From positions 3,770,501 to 3,834,500 of the forward strand of contig NC_008786.1 in assembly GCF_000015565.1 (NCBI RefSeq): a stretch of 64,000 bases of DNA. The letters are read 5' to 3'. The translations under genes were made by a program, and so were the position numbers. A model generated the notes under the pieces. That model was not told the origin of the DNA. It made no database searches and worked only from the letters and a program-made list of their open reading frames with translations. The stretch's first letter is position 1, and each line of letters opens with the position of its first letter. This document shows, piece by piece, positions 60,486 through 64,000 of the stretch. Source of the stretch: Verminephrobacter eiseniae EF01-2. Its GTDB lineage: Bacteria; Pseudomonadota; Gammaproteobacteria; Burkholderiales; Burkholderiaceae_C.

Positions 60486-62006
60486 ATGATCTCCACCCGC
60501 CTGGTCGTCGATAGCGACTTCGTCATCTCCGCGCTCGATCGCCGCGTGTTCGGTGCTTTTGTCGAGCACATGGGCCGCTGCGTCTACACGGGCATTTATG
60601 AACCCGGCCATCCCAGCGCCGATGCGCACGGCTTTCGCGGCGATGTCATGGCCTTGACGCGCGAGCTTGGGCCGACCATCGTGCGCTATCCCGGCGGGAA
60701 CTTCCTGTCGGGCTACCACTGGGAAGATGGCGTCGGCCCGCAGGAGGCCCGACCGACGCGGCTGGACCTGGCCTGGTTATCGACCGAAACCAACCAGTTT
60801 GGCACCAACGAGTTTATGGACTGGTGCCGCGCCGTCGGTGTCGAACCGATGTTTGCCGTCAACCTTGGCACCCGGGGGCCTGACCAGGCCAGGCATTTCC
60901 TGGAGTACTGCAACCATCCGGGCGGCACCGCGCTGTCCGACCTGCGCCGCTCGCATGGCTACGAAGCGCCGCATGGCATCAAGTTCTGGTGCCTGGGCAA
61001 CGAGCTCGACGGCCCTTGGCAAATCTGCGCCAAGACGGCCCAGGAGTATGGCCGCATCGCACAAGAGACCGCCAAACTGATGCGCCTGGTCGATCCGGGC
61101 GTCGTGCTGGCGGCCTGTGGCTCCTCCAATCATGGCATGCCGACGTTCGGGCAATGGGAGGACACGGTGCTGGAGCATTGCTTCGACGAGGTGGACTTCA
61201 TTTCGCTGCACACCTATTTCGAGAACCCGCACCATTCGAGCGCCGAGTTCCTCGCCAACATCGACCAGATGAATCGCTTCATCGAGGACACGGTTGCCGT
61301 GGCCGACAGCGTGGCGGCGCGCAAGCACTCGCACAAGCGCATCATGCTGTCGTTCGACGAATGGAACGTCTGGTACAAGGCGCGCACCCTGGACGATCGC
61401 CGCAAGCCAGGCTGGCCGCAGGCGCCACGGCTGATCGAAGAGGTCTACAACCACGAGGACGCGCTGGCCGTCGGCGGCGCGCTGATCGTGATGATGAACA
61501 ATGCCGACCGCGTGAAAACGGCCTGCATGGCGCAACTGGTCAATGTGATCGGCCCCATCATGACCGAGCCGGGAGGTGCGGCATGGCGCCAGACCATCTT
61601 CCATCCGTTTGCACAAGCCTCCCGCTTTGCCCACGGCAGGGTGCTGCGACCGGTGATTCGCTCGCCCGGCTATGAATCGAAGACCTTCCCGGAAGTGCCC
61701 TACCTGTGCGCCTGCGTCGTGCATGACGACGCCACCGGCCAGACCGCCATCTTCGCGCTGAACCGCCACTTGAGCCAAGAGCAGGAAATCACCATCGAAC
61801 TGCGCGGCCTGGGCGACCAGCAGCGTCTGGTCGCGGCCTCCGAACTGCACCACGCGGACATGAAGGCGGTCAATACGGTGGCGGCTCCGGACACGGTTTC
61901 CCCACGGCCCAACTCGCGGGTCGAGATCAGTGGCCATCTGGTGACGGCCACATTCAAGCCGGGTTCATGGAATGTGATCGTGACCACGAACGGCAAGCCA
62001 TCCTGA
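60486..62006 (+). CDS. abfA: Alpha-L-arabinofuranosidase, glycoside hydrolase family 51
   Basis: A 506-residue GH51 enzyme without signal peptide, so intracellular. The acid/base Glu is in WCLGNELDGPW (about residue 173) and the nucleophile Glu in LSFDEWNVWYK (about residue 292), the same spacing as characterised GH51 enzymes. The start MISTRLVVDSDF is family-like; a beta-sandwich domain follows the barrel. It releases L-arabinose from imported arabino-oligosaccharides. Last intact gene of the operon; only 10 bases separate it from the permease fragment downstream. Confidence 0.94.
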   Translation: MISTRLVVDSDFVISALDRRVFGAFVEHMGRCVYTGIYEPGHPSADAHGFRGDVMALTRELGPTIVRYPGGNFLSGYHWEDGVGPQEARPTRLDLAWLSTETNQFGTNEFMDWCRAVGVEPMFAVNLGTRGPDQARHFLEYCNHPGGTALSDLRRSHGYEAPHGIKFWCLGNELDGPWQICAKTAQEYGRIAQETAKLMRLVDPGVVLAACGSSNHGMPTFGQWEDTVLEHCFDEVDFISLHTYFENPHHSSAEFLANIDQMNRFIEDTVAVADSVAARKHSHKRIMLSFDEWNVWYKARTLDDRRKPGWPQAPRLIEEVYNHEDALAVGGALIVMMNNADRVKTACMAQLVNVIGPIMTEPGGAAWRQTIFHPFAQASRFAHGRVLRPVIRSPGYESKTFPEVPYLCACVVHDDATGQTAIFALNRHLSQEQEITIELRGLGDQQRLVAASELHHADMKAVNTVAAPDTVSPRPNSRVEISGHLVTATFKPGSWNVIVTTNGKPS

Positions 62007-62016
62007 TTCACGAACC

Positions 62017-62244
62017 ATGAACGTTTCAACAAGATGGCCATGGGCTTTTGGCGCAGCAACCGCAGTGGGCTCCATTGGCCCATTGGCTCTACCCGGTTAC
62101 CCGGTGCGGTTTCTTTTGCCCGGCATCGCGCTCTTTGGCACGATCATCGCCGCTTCTGCGGTGCAGAGCGTGTGGATCGGCTTGCACGACCGGGACGGCA
62201 TCGGCGCAAAGACCTGGGTCGGTTCGGATGACTACCGGGAATGA
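62017..62244 (+). pseudogene. N-terminal fragment of a MalF-type sugar permease
   Basis: A 75-codon frame whose second half (FLLPGIALFGTIIAASAVQS and WIGLHDRDGIGAKTWVGSDD) matches the first helix and following loop of binding-protein-dependent sugar permeases. It stops after about one quarter of the expected length. The remaining five membrane segments are absent; the sequence downstream belongs to other remnants. Confidence 0.6.
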
Positions 62245-62420
62245 CTCGACGACCCGCAGTGCTGCCGGTCGTTGACGAACAATGTCATCCGGGTGCTGGT
62301 GTCCATGCGCGCGCCTGCCATGGGTCTGGCGCTCGCGCTGGCCACCACGATGGCATTCCTTGCGGCTTCGTGCCCCCGCAGGACGATCTCTTGCGCCTGA
62401 CGGTTTTCTTCATCGCGCAT

Positions 62421-62450
62421 GGGGGTCAATGGGGGTCAATGGGGGTCATC
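62421..62450 (+). repeat. 10-base tandem repeat GGGGGTCAAT, three units
   Basis: Two perfect units and one with two changes, immediately ahead of the GH42 fragment. Since 10 is not a multiple of 3, a change in unit number shifts the frame. Confidence 0.85.
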
Positions 62451-62765
62451 TGCAAGGATGCGTGGACTCAGGCAATCGAGGCGTTCGCTCGCGCAGGAGG
62501 AACGGTGATCGCCGGCGCCCGCACCGGCACACGCGATGCCAACCGCCACGTCATTCGGGACACTGCGCCCGGCCGCGCGCTGCCCGCGCCATGTGGCGTG
62601 GAGGTGCAGGAGTTTGGCCTCATGCCTTCGTCGGCAGACGGGGCGGACATCGAAGGCGTTCCCGTCGGTGTCGAACGACGGACCGATCGCGTACATGGCA
62701 CCGGTGCGCTCAGGCGCGCGGCGCATGGCTGCGCCGTCATCAAACCGGCCAGCGCGCACGCATGA
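62448..62765 (+). pseudogene. Fragment of a GH42 beta-galactosidase (trimerisation domain)
   Basis: The reading KDAWTQAIEAFARAGGTVIA, then GARTGTRDANRHV and PCGVEVQEFG, matches the region of family-42 beta-galactosidases where the barrel ends and the trimerisation domain begins. Catalytic parts are missing and the C-terminal part loses similarity after about codon 145 of the frame. This is debris of a former galactosidase gene near an intact arabinofuranosidase operon. Confidence 0.5.
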
Positions 62766-62810
62766 ATTCCGGCAGGATGGGCACGCCAATCTTTTCTTCG
62801 AGCCACCACC

Positions 62811-63557
62811 ATGGGACTGCACCAATCTGACCTCGGGTACCGTTGCCCACCGGAACGCAAAAGCAGGCATTCGCGCATCGTGCACGAACTCGGCATTCGA
62901 ATCGTGGCGGGGGACTACAAGCCCGGGGAGAAACTGCCGCAGGAGGCGCGGCTTTGCGCAACTTACTCGGTCAGCAGGCCCGTCCTGCGCGAAGTCATGC
63001 GCGTGCTCGTCGCCAAGGGCCTGGTGATATCCCGGCAAGGCGCTGGCGCAATCGTCAGGGAGCGGATCGACTGGCACTTGCTCGATCCCGATGTCTTGTA
63101 CTGGATGATCCAGTCCAGACCGGCGCAAGAGTTCGTCGAGACGCTGATGACGATGCGGCGAATCTTTGAGCCGGCCACGGCGGCGCTTGCGGCAAAGGTA
63201 GCTTCCGCGCAAGCGCTGGAGAAAATCGCACAGGCATTCGCCGGGATGGAAGCGGCCAGCACGCCCCAAGAGCTGCTCGAGCCCGACCTGGCGTTCCACC
63301 GGAGCATCGCCCAGGCCACCGGCAACGACCTGGTCGCCTACATTGCAAACATGCTGTCGCTTGCGTTGAGCGAGTCCATCAAACTCAGCAGCAAGCACCC
63401 GAACACACACGCATTGTCCCTGCCCCGCCACAAGGCGATTCTCACCGCGCTGGTGAACCGTGACCCGCTCGCCGCGCGCCAAGCGACGCTTGTGCAACTC
63501 GACGAAACCCACGGTGACATTGCGCGCATCCTCGATTCCGGCATCGATCTGGCGTAA
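62811..63557 (+). CDS. GntR-family regulator, FadR/FCD subfamily
   Basis: A 248-residue regulator. The winged helix-turn-helix spans about residues 20-85 (LPQEARLCATYSVSRPVLRE is the DNA-reading part) and the FCD ligand domain follows, with metal-binding residues such as DLAFHRSIAQATGN and RHKAILTALVNRD. Such proteins sense sugar acids or short organic acids. It lies beyond the decayed galactosidase, same strand as the arabinoside operon. Candidate target: the GT-N3-AC palindrome at 55583. Start at ATG 62811; no strong ribosome site. Confidence 0.88.
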   Translation: MGLHQSDLGYRCPPERKSRHSRIVHELGIRIVAGDYKPGEKLPQEARLCATYSVSRPVLREVMRVLVAKGLVISRQGAGAIVRERIDWHLLDPDVLYWMIQSRPAQEFVETLMTMRRIFEPATAALAAKVASAQALEKIAQAFAGMEAASTPQELLEPDLAFHRSIAQATGNDLVAYIANMLSLALSESIKLSSKHPNTHALSLPRHKAILTALVNRDPLAARQATLVQLDETHGDIARILDSGIDLA

Positions 63558-63836
63558 CGCAGCGACCCATTCGCCGCCACGGCACGGGTGCGCAAGCCCA
63601 AGGGCGCATCGAACATTGCGTCAACGAAGCCCATGGGTTCGTCGGACGCCTCGATCGCCTGCTCCGCATGGCCGTTGGCGCCGGCGCCGGGCAAGGCCCG
63701 GTGCACATCGATGGTCTTGGCCAATCCGTCGCCGGGCGCGATCGTGCCGTTGCTGCTGGAGTAAACACTGTGCGCCGGAGCCGGAGCGCTTGCCGGGGTG
63801 GCGGCAAGATACCGCCGCTGCCGATGGCTCGGTCGC

Positions 63837-64000
63837 TCAGTCAGCCGCCGGCGCCAAGCCTTGCGGGCGGTCGTTGTCCAGTTGGGCCAGCGCCGCATTG
63901 CCGCCGAGCGACAACAGGCCGGCGCGCGCGTACACGCCGAGTTTGTCGCGGGTGTCCGCGATGTCCAGGTTGCGCATGGTCAGTTGGCCAATGCGGTCCA
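63837..64000 (-). CDS. argG: Argininosuccinate synthase, C-terminal end (partial)
   Basis: The last 53 codons, on the minus strand, read [27 protein letters not shown] and on to APAAD before TGA at 63837-63839, which is the typical end of argininosuccinate synthase. It forms argininosuccinate from citrulline and aspartate in arginine synthesis. The rest lies beyond the window. It converges with the FadR-type regulator across about 280 bases with no clear gene. (Residues are quoted as two parts of one end.). Confidence 0.75.
   Translation of the reverse strand, partial: DRIGQLTMRNLDIADTRDKLGVYARAGLLSLGGNAALAQLDNDRPQGLAPAAD

Noticed and set aside
63558..63836. A possible coding remnant on the minus strand between the FadR-type gene and argG
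   Set aside because: A protein-like reading is open for about 70 codons but I recognise no family and it has no convincing start.

Overview
The window is a GC-rich chromosomal segment from a betaproteobacterium of the Burkholderiales, most likely Comamonadaceae. Supporting signs are the meaB-pccB-pccA order, three Bug/TctC receptors, the tesA/ybbA-rlmB neighbourhood and the very large share of sugar and acid uptake genes. The load of sugar ABC transporters, decayed genes and small TA-flanked repeats resembles Verminephrobacter (earthworm symbionts); that genus assignment is inference. No rRNA, tRNA, CRISPR array or intact insertion sequence was seen.

Layout. 1-4222: end of meaB, then propionyl-CoA carboxylase (pccB, a small membrane protein, pccA). 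4487-9515: a sugar-acid cassette (IlvD/Edd dehydratase, RraA-like aldolase, two tandem Bug receptors, VOC protein). 9741-14827: housekeeping genes (metC-like lyase, DUF2189 protein, tesA/ybbA divergent pair, rlmB) punctuated by two copies of a MITE-like repeat. 14925-21815: minus-strand ribose-type ABC operon with PfkB kinase and DeoR regulator behind a 15+15 bp palindrome, plus an orphan family-1 binding protein. 22076-22398: two tandem MITE copies. 22527-25912: flavin monooxygenase, DUF2783 and a truncated VOC gene. 26193-37278: a dipeptide-type ABC operon whose dppB and dppC are separated by a 5.5 kb AT-richer cassette (ribose-type ABC transporter, Gfo/Idh oxidoreductase, TIM-barrel isomerase) bordered by imperfect direct repeats. 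37323-40839: two acyl-CoA ligases. 41136-46472: minus-strand aromatic meta-cleavage cluster (extradiol-type VOC protein, IclR, FAD hydroxylase, Bug receptor, FAH-type hydrolase). 47348-49093: gamma-glutamyltransferase. 49100-55371 and 56202-62006: two outward-facing family-1 sugar ABC operons, one ending in a hydroxyacid dehydrogenase and a ketopentenoate hydratase, the other in a GH51 arabinofuranosidase. 62017-62765: remains of a sugar permease and a GH42 beta-galactosidase. 62811-64000: FadR-type regulator and the end of argG.

How it works together. The segment is mostly a scavenging region. It imports pentoses, other sugars, sugar acids, peptides and aromatic acids, and feeds them through dehydratase/aldolase, kinase, CoA-ligase and meta-cleavage routes; propionyl-CoA is handled by the pcc genes. 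The most notable structural points are a repeat family that has twice landed exactly on a stop codon and still leaves TAG, the dpp operon split by a foreign-looking sugar cassette, and the permease/GH42 graveyard beside an intact arabinofuranosidase operon.
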